From: Caldifarciminota bacterium
GTDB taxonomy: Bacteria; Hydrothermota; Tepidihabitantia; SM23-42
Direction: 5' to 3'
Assembly: GCA_020343455.1 (NCBI GenBank)
Contig: CP070795.1
Coordinates: 1-44,140 of the forward strand
Length of the DNA stretch: 44,140 nt
Made by a program: the position numbers and the translations under genes. The notes beneath the pieces were generated by a model, which had not been told where the DNA came from, searched no databases, and saw only the letters and a list, made by a program, of their open reading frames with translations. Positions 14,500 to 22,578 of this stretch are shown here, piece by piece (the first letter of the stretch is position 1; each line of letters begins with the position of its first letter).

Positions 14500-15501
14500 A
14501 TGATCGACATCGACCGACTAATGGCAAATAAGAAATCTTTAGCGATGATCAGACAACCCATTATGCGCCGAATGATCCGGGCGCTTCTGCCCTGCGTGAT
14601 CGCGTCGGTCTACTTCTTTGGTTGGCGCTCGCTCGTCGTTGTGGCCGTATCGTGCATCACCGGATTCGTTACTGAATACGCCTTCACGCGACGTCGTGAT
14701 GAACCCGTCAGTGAGGCAGTATTCGTCTCGGCGATCATATACGCGCTCATTCTCCCGCCGACCATTCCTTTCCATATCTTGATATTCGGTATGGTCTTTG
14801 CGATAGTTTTCGGCAAGATGGTGTTCGGCGGTTTCGGTTCGAACATTTTCAACCCGGCGATGGTCGGCCGGGCCTTTCTCTACATCTGTTTTCCAATAGC
14901 AATGACTGCTACCTGGGCGTCAGCCGCGCCGGGTCCATGGGGGGCACTCGGCCTGTGGAGTACCGGTTCACTGCCCGATGCGGTAACGGCAGCAACCCCG
15001 ATGGCGCTCGTAAAGGCTGGCCAGGCTCTGCCACCATCATTGACCACATTGTTCATCGGCCGGCTTGCTGGATCAATGGGTGTTACGAGCGTCCTCGCCA
15101 TTCTGATCGGAGGAATATATGTCTTCTATACGAGGACGGCTAACCGGTATATCATCGTCACGGTGATCATTGTTTATGCGCTCATTAACGGTCTTCTCAC
15201 GATTGCAGGCACGCCCGCCAACCCCGGTATCTTACCTGCGCTAATGGGCGGCGGTTTCCTCTTCGGCGCATTCTTCATGGCCACGGACCCAATCAGCGCG
15301 CCGCGAACGCGGCCGGCAATGATTATTTATGCGGCGATCATTGCAACTGGCACGGCAATAATTAGAACATTCTCCGTCTTCAACGGTGGTCTCATGTTCT
15401 CGATCCTCCTGGCCAACATGTTCGCGCCGATTCTCGACTACACATTCAAAAACCGAGTTTGCAGTGAACGGATTGTCAAGGATACTAAAGAGGTCAATTA
15501 A
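14500..15501 (+). CDS. nqrB: NqrB/RnfD-type membrane flavoprotein subunit
   Basis: This is a polytopic membrane protein of 334 residues with about nine or ten hydrophobic helices. It has the family signature GGFGSNIFNPAMVGRAFL, a TAATPMA site (163-169) in the place of the SGAT motif whose Thr holds covalent FMN, and a late FGAFFMATDP motif. Length and sequence are nearer RnfD than the longer NqrB of proteobacteria, but the operon carries NqrF, hence the Nqr name. It forms part of the ion-pumping core. ATG 14500 is used; TTG 14494 is less likely. It is the first gene of the operon, where nqrA or rnfC would normally stand. Confidence 0.85.
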   Translation: MIDIDRLMANKKSLAMIRQPIMRRMIRALLPCVIASVYFFGWRSLVVVAVSCITGFVTEYAFTRRRDEPVSEAVFVSAIIYALILPPTIPFHILIFGMVFAIVFGKMVFGGFGSNIFNPAMVGRAFLYICFPIAMTATWASAAPGPWGALGLWSTGSLPDAVTAATPMALVKAGQALPPSLTTLFIGRLAGSMGVTSVLAILIGGIYVFYTRTANRYIIVTVIIVYALINGLLTIAGTPANPGILPALMGGGFLFGAFFMATDPISAPRTRPAMIIYAAIIATGTAIIRTFSVFNGGLMFSILLANMFAPILDYTFKNRVCSERIVKDTKEVN

Positions 15502-15502
15502 T

Positions 15503-16123
15503 ATGAGTCTTCGCGACCGGATATGGTACCCGATACTTTACATGTCTGCAATTACACTGATATCGAGCGCCGTCATCCTCCTCTTTGGCAGCCTGACCCG
15601 GCAGCGCGTGCAGGACAATCAGCTCATCGCATTTGAACGTGCAGTGCTCGGAGCGCTAGGTGCCGGGGAACAGGAACTCTCAACACCCTCTGCGATACAC
15701 ACTGCCTATTCGACACTGATACGAGAACCAGATGAGTCCAGCGCCGGGGCATTTCGGTTCATCAAGGATGATTCACTGATCGCCTATGCCCTGCCGCTCG
15801 AAGGGCCGGGATTCTGGGCGCCGATCAAGGGCGTCATTGGCATCCTGGCAGACCGGAGAACGGTTACCGGTATTGCCTTCTACGAGCAGAATGAAACACC
15901 CGGGCTGGGCGGAGAGATCGTGAAAGGCGCGTTCACGAAACAATTCGAGGGCAAGACTCTTTCAGATGGTGATCCTGCCTTGAGCATCGCGCCCGTGTCC
16001 GTTGTACTCGACGAGCACACTGTCCATGCAGTAACCGGTGCGACACAGACGTCAACGCGGCTAGCAAAATTCATGAACGAAACGATAGCCGACTGGCGCA
16101 CACGGATGGAAAGGAAGGAATAG
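15503..16123 (+). CDS. nqrC: NqrC/RnfG-type FMN-binding subunit
   Basis: The 206-residue protein has one N-terminal membrane helix (about 10-30) and a periplasmic FMN_bind domain. NETPGLGGEI and VTGATQTS (177-184) are the conserved motifs, and Thr183 is the expected covalent FMN site. It shuttles electrons across the outer side of the membrane core. An AGAGG site lies upstream; the start is one base after the nqrB stop. Confidence 0.9.
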   Translation: MSLRDRIWYPILYMSAITLISSAVILLFGSLTRQRVQDNQLIAFERAVLGALGAGEQELSTPSAIHTAYSTLIREPDESSAGAFRFIKDDSLIAYALPLEGPGFWAPIKGVIGILADRRTVTGIAFYEQNETPGLGGEIVKGAFTKQFEGKTLSDGDPALSIAPVSVVLDEHTVHAVTGATQTSTRLAKFMNETIADWRTRMERKE

Positions 16124-16125
16124 CA

Positions 16126-16758
16126 GTGGTCCGACAGAGAACGGGTGATGTAGTACTCGCCGCTCTTTGGGGTGACAACCCGGTATTCAGGCAAATTCTC
16201 GGAATCTGCAGTGCTCTCGCCGTAACGAACCTGGTGCTCAATACGGCGGTCATGGGGGCGGCAGTCATATTTACGACCGCGCTGTCAAGTTTGACCGTCT
16301 CGATCCTCCGCAAGTGGACACCGCGAATCGTTCGGATGATGGTCGAGGTGCTCATAATCGGTTTCTACGTCATCATATTCGATCAAACACTTAAGGCGTA
16401 CTGGCCGGATATGAGCCGTAATCTCGGCCCATATGTGGGTCTGATAATCACCAACTGCATCATCATGGGTCGCGCCGAGGCGTTTGCCAATGCCAACCCA
16501 CCGGGGCTGTCATTCGTTGACGGTCTATTCTCAGGACTGGGTTATGCGTGCGTACTCTTGTGTGTGGCAATTATCCGCGAACTGCTCGGCATGGGCACAT
16601 TGATCGGTATGCCGGTACCCTTCTTTTCGACACCACTGTGGGACCGCTGGATCATCATGGTCATGCCACCGGGAGCGTTCTTTACGCTTGCGATAATCGT
16701 CTGGATCGCACGTACCATCCAACCCGATAAAGAGCCGAAGAAAAAGGTAGGGATTTGA
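16126..16758 (+). CDS. nqrD: NqrD/RnfE-type integral membrane subunit
   Basis: The 210-residue protein has six predicted membrane helices, the N-terminal DNPVFRQILGICSALAVTN motif and the central LIITNCIIMGRAEAFA half-motif shared by NqrD/RnfE. With NqrE it forms the inverted pair that holds an iron centre in the membrane core. It starts with GTG two bases after nqrC and its stop overlaps the next ATG. Confidence 0.9.
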   Translation: MVRQRTGDVVLAALWGDNPVFRQILGICSALAVTNLVLNTAVMGAAVIFTTALSSLTVSILRKWTPRIVRMMVEVLIIGFYVIIFDQTLKAYWPDMSRNLGPYVGLIITNCIIMGRAEAFANANPPGLSFVDGLFSGLGYACVLLCVAIIRELLGMGTLIGMPVPFFSTPLWDRWIIMVMPPGAFFTLAIIVWIARTIQPDKEPKKKVGI

Positions 16759-17360
16759 TGGATATCGGCAGCCAGATGCTACACGCTCTCATCATCCTCT
16801 TTGCCGCGATCTTTACCGACAATATCCTCCTTGCACGATTTCTCGGCATGTGCTCATTCCTGTCCGTATCGCGCCAGGTGAAGACAGCGGTGGGGTTGGG
16901 TCTTGCCGTGGTAATGGTCATGACTTTCACGATCGCGCTCGACTGGCTGGCATATCGGTATATTCTTCAACCATATGCTATCGAATACTTCCGGTTCATA
17001 CTCTTCATCATCATCATTGCGGCTTTCGTCCAGTTCATTGAGATGGTAATTGAACGTTACTCCCCACTCCTCTATCAGAACTTGGGAATATTCCTTCCTC
17101 TGATAACGGTGAACTGTGCCGTCCTGGGCGCATCCCTGTTCATGGTAATTCGCCAGTACAATCTCATCGAAGCTGTTGCTTTCGGTTTTGGCAGCGGCGC
17201 CGGATGGATGATGGCGATCGTGGCGATGGCAGGAATACGCGAAAGGCTGAATAACGCGAAGATACCACGAGGACTGCAAGGCCCCGGGATAACGCTCATC
17301 ATCGCCGGCATAATGGCTCTTGCATTCATTGGCTTCACCGGCGTCCTTTCGGGAAGATGA
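16758..17360 (+). CDS. nqrE: NqrE/RnfA-type integral membrane subunit
   Basis: The 200-residue protein has six predicted membrane helices, an early AAIFTDNILLARFLGMC motif and a central LPLITVNCAVLGASLF motif, the signature of NqrE/RnfA. The Cys residues in these two motifs supply ligands to the membrane iron-sulfur site shared with NqrD in solved Nqr/Rnf complexes. It starts at ATG 16758 with a TGATG overlap with nqrD. Confidence 0.92.
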   Translation: MDIGSQMLHALIILFAAIFTDNILLARFLGMCSFLSVSRQVKTAVGLGLAVVMVMTFTIALDWLAYRYILQPYAIEYFRFILFIIIIAAFVQFIEMVIERYSPLLYQNLGIFLPLITVNCAVLGASLFMVIRQYNLIEAVAFGFGSGAGWMMAIVAMAGIRERLNNAKIPRGLQGPGITLIIAGIMALAFIGFTGVLSGR

Positions 17361-17388
17361 ACATGACCTCGATTCCCGCTACCCATCG

Positions 17389-18501
17389 ATGAACCTCTTC
17401 GTCATTCCGATAGCAATCATCAGCGGGGTCAGCGCCCTGTTGGCAGCAGCGCTCATCTTTGCAGAACGTGTAATCAGCAATTACGGCGAGGTCATGTTGA
17501 ATATCAACGATAAGGAGAAAGAGTTCACGGTGAGAGGCGGCGCTTCGCTACTTGAAACATTGACTGACCAAAAGATCTTCATCCCCTCCGCGTGCGGCGG
17601 GCGTGGCACCTGCGGCTACTGCAAGGTGAAGGTGACCGACGGAGCCGGGCCATTGCTGCCGACCGAGGAACCGTACATGAACGCTGAGGAACGAACAGCA
17701 GGGATCAGGCTCTCATGCCAGGTCAAGTTGCGAAACGATCTGAAGATCGAAATACCGGCTGAACTCCTCTCGATAAGGCAGTACGTGAGTACTTGCGAAA
17801 AGATAGTCGATTACACTTACGACATAAAGCAATTCAGATTGACGATCCCCGAGCGGCAGGAAATGAAGTATACCCCCGGACAGTATGTACAGGTCCTCGC
17901 GCCCCAGTACGAAAAGAGTGCAGAAGAAGTTTACCGCGCTTATTCCATTTCATCCGACCCTGCGGATAAGAAAGCGATCGAACTGATCGTGCGCCGGGTC
18001 CCGGATGGGATCTGTACCACTTACCTTTTCGACTACTTGAAAGAGGGTCAGTCACTGAACATAAATGGTCCATACGGACATTTCTACCTCCGCGAGACAA
18101 CCGTACCGATAATTTTTATTGCCGGCGGTTCTGGTATCGCACCGATCAAATGCATACTACACCACATGCAGAACATGCAGAATCCCCGCAAGGCAATCTT
18201 CTTCTTCGGAGTGCGAACGACCAGAGATCTGTTCCTCGTCGAGGAAATGAAGGGGTTCGAGTCCGGATTACCCGATTTTAAATTCATACCTGTGCTTTCT
18301 CAACCAGAACCAGATGCCAACTGGCGCGGAGCCACAGGCTGGGTCACGACGGCAGCCGAAGAGTATTTGAAGAACCAAACGGAAGCACGCACGTATGAGG
18401 GATATCTATGCGGCAGTCCGGGAATGATTGAATCATCGATAAAGGTACTTACCGGCTTCGGCATTCCCGACGATAAGATCTATTACGATAAATTTTCATG
18501 A
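17389..18501 (+). CDS. nqrF: NqrF-type NADH dehydrogenase subunit (2Fe-2S, FAD)
   Basis: The 370-residue protein has an N-terminal membrane helix (about 3-25) and a plant-type 2Fe-2S ferredoxin domain with Cys69, Cys75, Cys78 and Cys110. It then has an FAD domain (RAYSISSDP) and an NADH-binding domain (IAGGSGIAPIK; YLCGSPGMIESS) with an aromatic C-terminus. It takes electrons from NADH into the complex; this subunit separates Nqr from Rnf, which uses RnfC and RnfB instead. The start lies 28 bases after nqrE and has no clear ribosome binding site. Confidence 0.93.
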   Translation: MNLFVIPIAIISGVSALLAAALIFAERVISNYGEVMLNINDKEKEFTVRGGASLLETLTDQKIFIPSACGGRGTCGYCKVKVTDGAGPLLPTEEPYMNAEERTAGIRLSCQVKLRNDLKIEIPAELLSIRQYVSTCEKIVDYTYDIKQFRLTIPERQEMKYTPGQYVQVLAPQYEKSAEEVYRAYSISSDPADKKAIELIVRRVPDGICTTYLFDYLKEGQSLNINGPYGHFYLRETTVPIIFIAGGSGIAPIKCILHHMQNMQNPRKAIFFFGVRTTRDLFLVEEMKGFESGLPDFKFIPVLSQPEPDANWRGATGWVTTAAEEYLKNQTEARTYEGYLCGSPGMIESSIKVLTGFGIPDDKIYYDKFS

Positions 18502-18514
18502 ACGAGAGGCAAAG

Positions 18515-18976
18515 ATGAAGAAGTCACCTCAACAGCAAAAACTTGAAGGGTTGCTGCAATCCTCAAAGTTCTCGGCATGCGGGTTCATGGGCAGTGACGG
18601 CAGAAGCCTATGGGAGATCATCGACGAAGATGCGGCGGTGATCGCACGAGCCGGCAAAACGATGGAAGAAATCGCTGCGCGCATGAAGGAACTTACCGAC
18701 GAAGGTGTGAAGGGTTTGGGCGACTGGGTGGAAATTTCCAAGACCTTGAAGGTCATGGTCGATGATAACCGAGGTATGATACCGTGTCCTTGGCCCCACC
18801 ACGTGCGCTGTCTTAAGAGGATTACTTATGTCCGTTCCACGCTCAAGGAGAAAGAGATAAGATGGTCTGACCTGAGCGTGCACCTCATCAAGGAGCATGG
18901 TTTCTTCCAAGGCAGAGGCTCGCCTTACAGGGTCGACCCCGATACATTGATAAAACTCATCTTCACCGTCGGCTAG
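18515..18976 (+). CDS. Unrecognised protein with CPWPHxxxC motif, last gene of the nqr operon
   Basis: I cannot name the family of this 153-residue soluble protein. An N-terminal half with helical character (WEIIDEDAAVIARAGKTMEEIAARM) is followed by DNRGMIPCPWPHHVRC and a basic, conserved-looking tail ending RWSDLSVHLIKEHGFFQGRGSPYRVDPDTLIKLIF. The Cys-Pro-Trp-Pro-His-His-x-x-Cys cluster could bind a metal. AGAGG precedes the ATG and the gene begins 13 bases after nqrF, so it is probably co-transcribed with the redox pump and may be a subunit, assembly factor or regulator of it. This is inference from position only. Confidence 0.7.
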   Translation: MKKSPQQQKLEGLLQSSKFSACGFMGSDGRSLWEIIDEDAAVIARAGKTMEEIAARMKELTDEGVKGLGDWVEISKTLKVMVDDNRGMIPCPWPHHVRCLKRITYVRSTLKEKEIRWSDLSVHLIKEHGFFQGRGSPYRVDPDTLIKLIFTVG

Positions 18977-19043
18977 TAACGTGCCGGGATATACTCTCGC
19001 CCTGGATTCCGTACCTTAGATTCTGTTATTCTGATCCACCTCC

Positions 19044-19071
19044 TGCTGATCCTCTGATGACCTGATCAGCA
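19044..19071. terminator. Possible stem-loop after the nqr operon
   Basis: TGCTGATC (19044-19051) pairs with GATCAGCA (19064-19071) across a 12-base loop and is followed by AATTATGTT. It sits between the end of the nqr operon and the fur promoter, where a terminator is expected, but the loop is large and the T content low. Confidence 0.35.
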
Positions 19072-19137
19072 AATTATGTTCATCCCATAATATGCCCATG
19101 ACCGGCGCACCAGCATGAAAATCAGTACACATCCCCC

Positions 19138-19165
19138 TTGACAATCCGAACTTCTTCGCTATAAT
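19138..19165 (+). promoter_or_regulatory. Consensus sigma-70 promoter of fur-feoAB
   Basis: Both hexamers are perfect (TTGACA and TATAAT) with a 16-base spacer. The predicted start is about 19172, inside the palindromic operator described next, and the mRNA would have a leader of about 40 bases with an AGAGGTG ribosome binding site. Confidence 0.88.
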
Positions 19166-19169
19166 ACAA

Positions 19170-19196
19170 TTATGAAAATGAATTGCAATTTCATAA
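19170..19196. promoter_or_regulatory. Probable Fur operator
   Basis: TTATGAAA and TTTCATAA are perfect inverted repeats around an AT-rich centre containing AATTGCAATT. Size, AT content and position over the transcription start fit a Fur-type operator, and the first gene downstream is a Fur-family repressor followed by ferrous iron transporters, so iron-dependent autoregulation is likely. Confidence 0.6.
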
Positions 19197-19211
19197 AATG
19201 AGAGGTGTTGA

Positions 19212-19661
19212 ATGAACAAACACGGAGAGGCGATTGCGCAGTTCACCAAGCACAAATCTACCCACGGTCTCAAGAGTTCTGATAAACGCTCCTTCGTCGT
19301 CGATCATTTCATCCAGGCCGACCGCCATTTTACAGTAGAGGAACTCTACTTCGAGGTCAAAAAACTGAGGCCGGAGATCAGTTACTCGACGGTCTATCGT
19401 GCACTCAAATTATTGGCCAAGTGCGGGCTTGCAAGCGAGTCCATGTTCGGTGAAGCTGTCTCACGCTACGAACCGGTGCACAGCTCAGCACACCACGACC
19501 ACCTCATCTGCAACAGGTGTGGCAGAATTATCGAGTTTGAGAACGACAAAATCGAGAAACTTCAGAAGGACGTCGCCCGTAACTACGATTTTCTTGTATC
19601 GGCGCATCGGTTAGAACTGTACGGCCTCTGTAAAAAATGCCGCAGAAAGAAGAATCGTTGA
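19212..19661 (+). CDS. fur: Fur-family metal-dependent repressor
   Basis: The 149-residue protein has a winged-helix DNA-binding half (ISYSTVYRALKLLAKCGLA) and a dimer/metal half with the HHDHLICNRCG site and a second C-terminal Cys pair (CKKC) for structural zinc. With feoA and feoB directly downstream and a palindrome over its promoter, it is most likely the iron regulator of this block. The C-terminus is strongly basic (RRKKNR). feoA starts one base after its stop codon. Confidence 0.88.
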   Translation: MNKHGEAIAQFTKHKSTHGLKSSDKRSFVVDHFIQADRHFTVEELYFEVKKLRPEISYSTVYRALKLLAKCGLASESMFGEAVSRYEPVHSSAHHDHLICNRCGRIIEFENDKIEKLQKDVARNYDFLVSAHRLELYGLCKKCRRKKNR

Positions 19662-19662
19662 C

Positions 19663-19893
19663 ATGGGAAGAATCTCTCTGACCGAAATGGAGGAAGGAAG
19701 CGAAGGCTCTGTGACATCCATTGAAGGAGGACATGGACTGCGAGCGCGGCTGGATGCAATGGGCATCAGACCCGGAGTGAACATCACGAAAGTCAGCGGG
19801 CAGTTCATGCGCGGGCCCATCATTGTAAGAGTCGGCACAACGCAGATCGCCATAGGCTTCGGCATGGCAACGCGCATCATCGTAGAGGTCTAA
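19663..19893 (+). CDS. feoA: FeoA, SH3-like partner of the ferrous iron transporter
   Basis: The 76-residue single-domain protein has the FeoA pattern: SLTEMEEGSEGSVTSIEGGHGLRARLDAMGIRPG followed by short strands ending in GxATRIIVEV. FeoA proteins assist FeoB-mediated Fe2+ uptake at the inner face of the membrane. It lies directly between fur and feoB, with no gap before the feoB GTG. Confidence 0.92.
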   Translation: MGRISLTEMEEGSEGSVTSIEGGHGLRARLDAMGIRPGVNITKVSGQFMRGPIIVRVGTTQIAIGFGMATRIIVEV

Positions 19894-21618
19894 GTGGTGA
19901 AAAAGATCCTGTTGATGGGCAACCCGAACGTCGGCAAGAGCGTAATCTTCTCGCGCCTCACCGGTGTGAAGGTCATTGCAGCGAATTACCCCGGAACTAC
20001 CGTAGAATTCTGCAGAGGTTGCATCGGCTCCGGTGCAAGCAAGGTCGACGTCATCGATGCACCCGGCACCTATAGCCTCGAACCGACCTCACCAGCGGAA
20101 AAAGTGGCCGTCGCGCTTCTCGAAAGGGCAATCGAAGAGAAGGACACCATCATTGTGAATATCATCGACGCAACAAACCTCGAAAGGAACCTGAACCTAA
20201 CGCTACAGCTATTGAAAAAAGACGTTCCTGTGGTCGTGGCTTTGAATCTCTGGGATGAGGCAAAGCACATCGGCATCTCGATCGACGCCGAAGCGCTCCA
20301 GAGCATACTCGGAATTCCTGTTGTTTCTACGGTGGCGATTACGGGCGAGGGAATAAAGGAACTCGTCACCCATCTGGCCAACGCGAAGACAGGAGAATAT
20401 CATTATGTCGATGAAGAACGGTGGCACGAAATTGGCAGGATAGTCGACAAGGTTCAGGTCATCAAACACAAACACCATACGATCGGCGAGCGCCTCGGCG
20501 ACCTGACGATACATCCCTGGACCGGTATTCCTATCGCCGTCGCGAGTCTCTTCCTCCTCTTCTTCGTGATCAGATTCATCGGCGAAGGGTTGATCACTTA
20601 CATTACGGATCCTTTCTTCGATAGCCTGTGGGCGCCGGTCATGATGAGAATATCGGTGTTGTTAGGGGCCGATAGTTTGCTTCATAAGATAATAATCGGA
20701 CAGCTCATCGATGGTTCGATCGACTTCGGTGAGTCGTTTGGCATCCTCACTACTGGTCTATATGTGCCCTTCGGCGCGGTATTGCCGTATATCCTCGCCT
20801 TCTATTTCGTGCTCAGTGTTCTCGAGGATTCGGGATACCTTCCCCGGCTGGCTATTCTCCTGGACAATGCGCTACATGCGATAGGTCTTCATGGCATGGC
20901 GATCGTCCCCATGTTCCTGGCGTGTGGGTGCAACGTACCGGGCGTTATGGCAACACGCATACTTGAGACCAAACGCGAGAGGTTCATCGCCGCAACCTTG
21001 ATGTCCATCTCGATCCCGTGCGTGGCGCAGACGGCAATGATCTTCGGACTCCTTGGTAAGTACGGGGCACGCGGTCTCCTACCAGTATTCGTCACGCTGT
21101 TCGTGGTGTGGCTCATCACCGGCAACCTCCTCAGATTGCTGGTCAGGGGCGAGAGCCCGGAGATATTTACGGAAATTCCCGCGTATCGACTCCCTCATTT
21201 CCCAACGTTGATGAAGAAGCTATGGATGCGCATTTACTCATTCCTGCGCGAAGCAGTTCCTTTTGTTCTCCTTGGAGTACTGATCGTAAATCTACTCTAT
21301 GCGCTGGGTGCAATAAATGCAGCCGGTCGCGCCATCGGCCCCTTGACGACGTGGTTGTTCGGCCTGCCGTTTGAGGCGGTCGGCGCGCTTTTGATGGGCT
21401 TCCTCAGAAAGGACCTGGCCGTGGGGATGCTGGCGCCGCTCGACCTCACAATGAAACAGCTCATCATTGCCTCCGTCGTTCTCACCATGAGTTTCCCGTG
21501 TATCGCCACTTTCATGGTTTTGCTAAGAGAACTGGGCATAACGGGGATGATCAAAGCCGGTGCGATCATGCTCTGTGCGGCACTCCTCGTTGGCGGTACG
21601 CTCAACCTCATTCTCTGA
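19894..21618 (+). CDS. feoB: FeoB ferrous iron transporter
   Basis: The 574-residue protein has an N-terminal G domain with G1 GNPNVGKS (9-16), a NYPGTT switch and DAPG, then the membrane domain with two gate regions, the second holding LACGCNVPGVMATR. It imports Fe2+ across the inner membrane. It is shorter than the roughly 770-residue E. coli FeoB, with a reduced linker and no long C-terminal extension. G4 reads NLWD. GTG is the start; a second GTG follows at once. It ends the fur-feoA-feoB unit. Confidence 0.95.
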   Translation: MVKKILLMGNPNVGKSVIFSRLTGVKVIAANYPGTTVEFCRGCIGSGASKVDVIDAPGTYSLEPTSPAEKVAVALLERAIEEKDTIIVNIIDATNLERNLNLTLQLLKKDVPVVVALNLWDEAKHIGISIDAEALQSILGIPVVSTVAITGEGIKELVTHLANAKTGEYHYVDEERWHEIGRIVDKVQVIKHKHHTIGERLGDLTIHPWTGIPIAVASLFLLFFVIRFIGEGLITYITDPFFDSLWAPVMMRISVLLGADSLLHKIIIGQLIDGSIDFGESFGILTTGLYVPFGAVLPYILAFYFVLSVLEDSGYLPRLAILLDNALHAIGLHGMAIVPMFLACGCNVPGVMATRILETKRERFIAATLMSISIPCVAQTAMIFGLLGKYGARGLLPVFVTLFVVWLITGNLLRLLVRGESPEIFTEIPAYRLPHFPTLMKKLWMRIYSFLREAVPFVLLGVLIVNLLYALGAINAAGRAIGPLTTWLFGLPFEAVGALLMGFLRKDLAVGMLAPLDLTMKQLIIASVVLTMSFPCIATFMVLLRELGITGMIKAGAIMLCAALLVGGTLNLIL

Positions 21619-21640
21619 TCGAATACTCCCAAACAAGTAC

Positions 21641-21668
21641 TTGACAGAGCGGCATTTTCGATTATAAT
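21641..21668 (+). promoter_or_regulatory. Consensus sigma-70 promoter of the second Fur gene, leaderless
   Basis: TTGACA, a 16-base spacer and TATAAT, both perfect, end six bases before the ATG at 21675. The predicted transcription start coincides with the first base of the start codon, so the mRNA appears leaderless. Confidence 0.88.
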
Positions 21669-21674
21669 TATTCC

Positions 21675-22121
21675 ATGATTAAAATGACTTCAAATAGCGA
21701 ACACTCGAAGGAGCTCCTCGCGGAGAAGGGCCTCAAACCTACCTACCAGCGTCTCATGATACTCGACTATCTGCAGGAACACAGGAAAGAACATCTAACC
21801 GTGGAGAAGATCTATACCGCTCTCTCCGGAGAAATGCCCCTGCTTTCAATGACAACGGTCTACAATGCGCTCAGCTCATTCCTCAAGGCAGGGCTCGTCT
21901 CAGCGATAACGATCACAGGGACAGAGGTGAGGTATGATTTCCTGACCGAACCGCACCACCACTTCCTCTGCAGAATGTGCGGACGCATTTCGGACGTCGA
22001 CGTAAAGTGTCCGGTTGCTGAACGAAAGAGCATGAAGGGGTATCTCATTGAGGAAGTACACGGCTATTTCAAGGGGCTCTGTAAAGAATGTTTGAAGCGA
22101 CAGCGTAAACAACAAGCGTGA
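21675..22121 (+). CDS. Second Fur-family regulator (Fur/PerR type)
   Basis: The 148-residue protein has a winged helix (SMTTVYNALSSFLKAGLV), the EPHHHFLCRMCG metal region and a C-terminal CKECLKRQ pair. The histidine cluster and the LKPTYQRLMILDYL start resemble PerR-like members. It leads the array of rubredoxin, flavodiiron protein and ferritin-like genes, so peroxide- or iron-sensing control of these genes is plausible. It differs clearly from the fur gene at 19212, so they are not a recent duplication. The start is fixed by the leaderless promoter. Confidence 0.85.
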   Translation: MIKMTSNSEHSKELLAEKGLKPTYQRLMILDYLQEHRKEHLTVEKIYTALSGEMPLLSMTTVYNALSSFLKAGLVSAITITGTEVRYDFLTEPHHHFLCRMCGRISDVDVKCPVAERKSMKGYLIEEVHGYFKGLCKECLKRQRKQQA

Positions 22122-22155
22122 CAATCGTGTCTAATTTTAGTAAGGAGGAAATAAC

Positions 22156-22380
22156 ATGAAGGAAAAGGTCGAAAAGGTCTTGGGTGAAATAAGACCGAAT
22201 CTCGAAGCTGATGGTGGAAACGTTGAATTGGTTGAAGTCACTGATGATGGTGTCGTCAGGGTGAAACTAACCGGTGCCTGTGGAACATGCCCGATGAGCA
22301 CGCTAACGCTCAAGATGGCGATCGAGAAAACTCTGAAGGACAAGATACCCGAAGTTCGAGCGGTCGAGCAGGTCTTCTAA
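22156..22380 (+). CDS. Nfu-type iron-sulfur scaffold domain (NifU C-terminal)
   Basis: The 74-residue stand-alone domain has the conserved [13 protein letters not shown] start and CGTCP motif (Cys42, Cys45), which binds a 4Fe-4S cluster between two subunits for delivery to apoproteins. TAAGGAGG lies eight bases upstream of the ATG. It heads the run of iron-dependent oxygen-defence genes and complements the IscU-like proteins at 28774 and 42800. Confidence 0.92.
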   Translation: MKEKVEKVLGEIRPNLEADGGNVELVEVTDDGVVRVKLTGACGTCPMSTLTLKMAIEKTLKDKIPEVRAVEQVF

Positions 22381-22416
22381 AAACCCGCATCAAACTGAAA
22401 GTCAGGAGATAACTCA

Positions 22417-22578
22417 ATGTCGAAACACAAATGCACGGTCTGTGGATATGTATATGATCCAGCAAAAGGCGACCCTGTTTCCGGGATAGAGCCCGGTACT
22501 CCATTCGAACAGATCCCGGCCGACTGGGTATGCCCGGTATGCGGTGTTGGCAAGGATCAGTTTGAGAAGGTGGACTGA
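22417..22578 (+). CDS. Rubredoxin
   Basis: The 53-residue protein has both rubredoxin knuckles (CTVCGY at 6-11 and CPVCG at 39-43), the YDPAKGDP loop and Trp37, giving one Fe(SCys)4 centre. It is the expected electron donor to the flavodiiron protein, whose ATG overlaps its stop codon (TGATG). AGGAG precedes the start. Confidence 0.97.
   Translation: MSKHKCTVCGYVYDPAKGDPVSGIEPGTPFEQIPADWVCPVCGVGKDQFEKVD

Noticed and set aside
14500-18501. Assignment of the redox pump as a standard Rnf complex
   Set aside because: RnfB and RnfC are absent and an NqrF-type NADH dehydrogenase subunit is present, so the Nqr side fits better despite the RnfD-like length of the first subunit.
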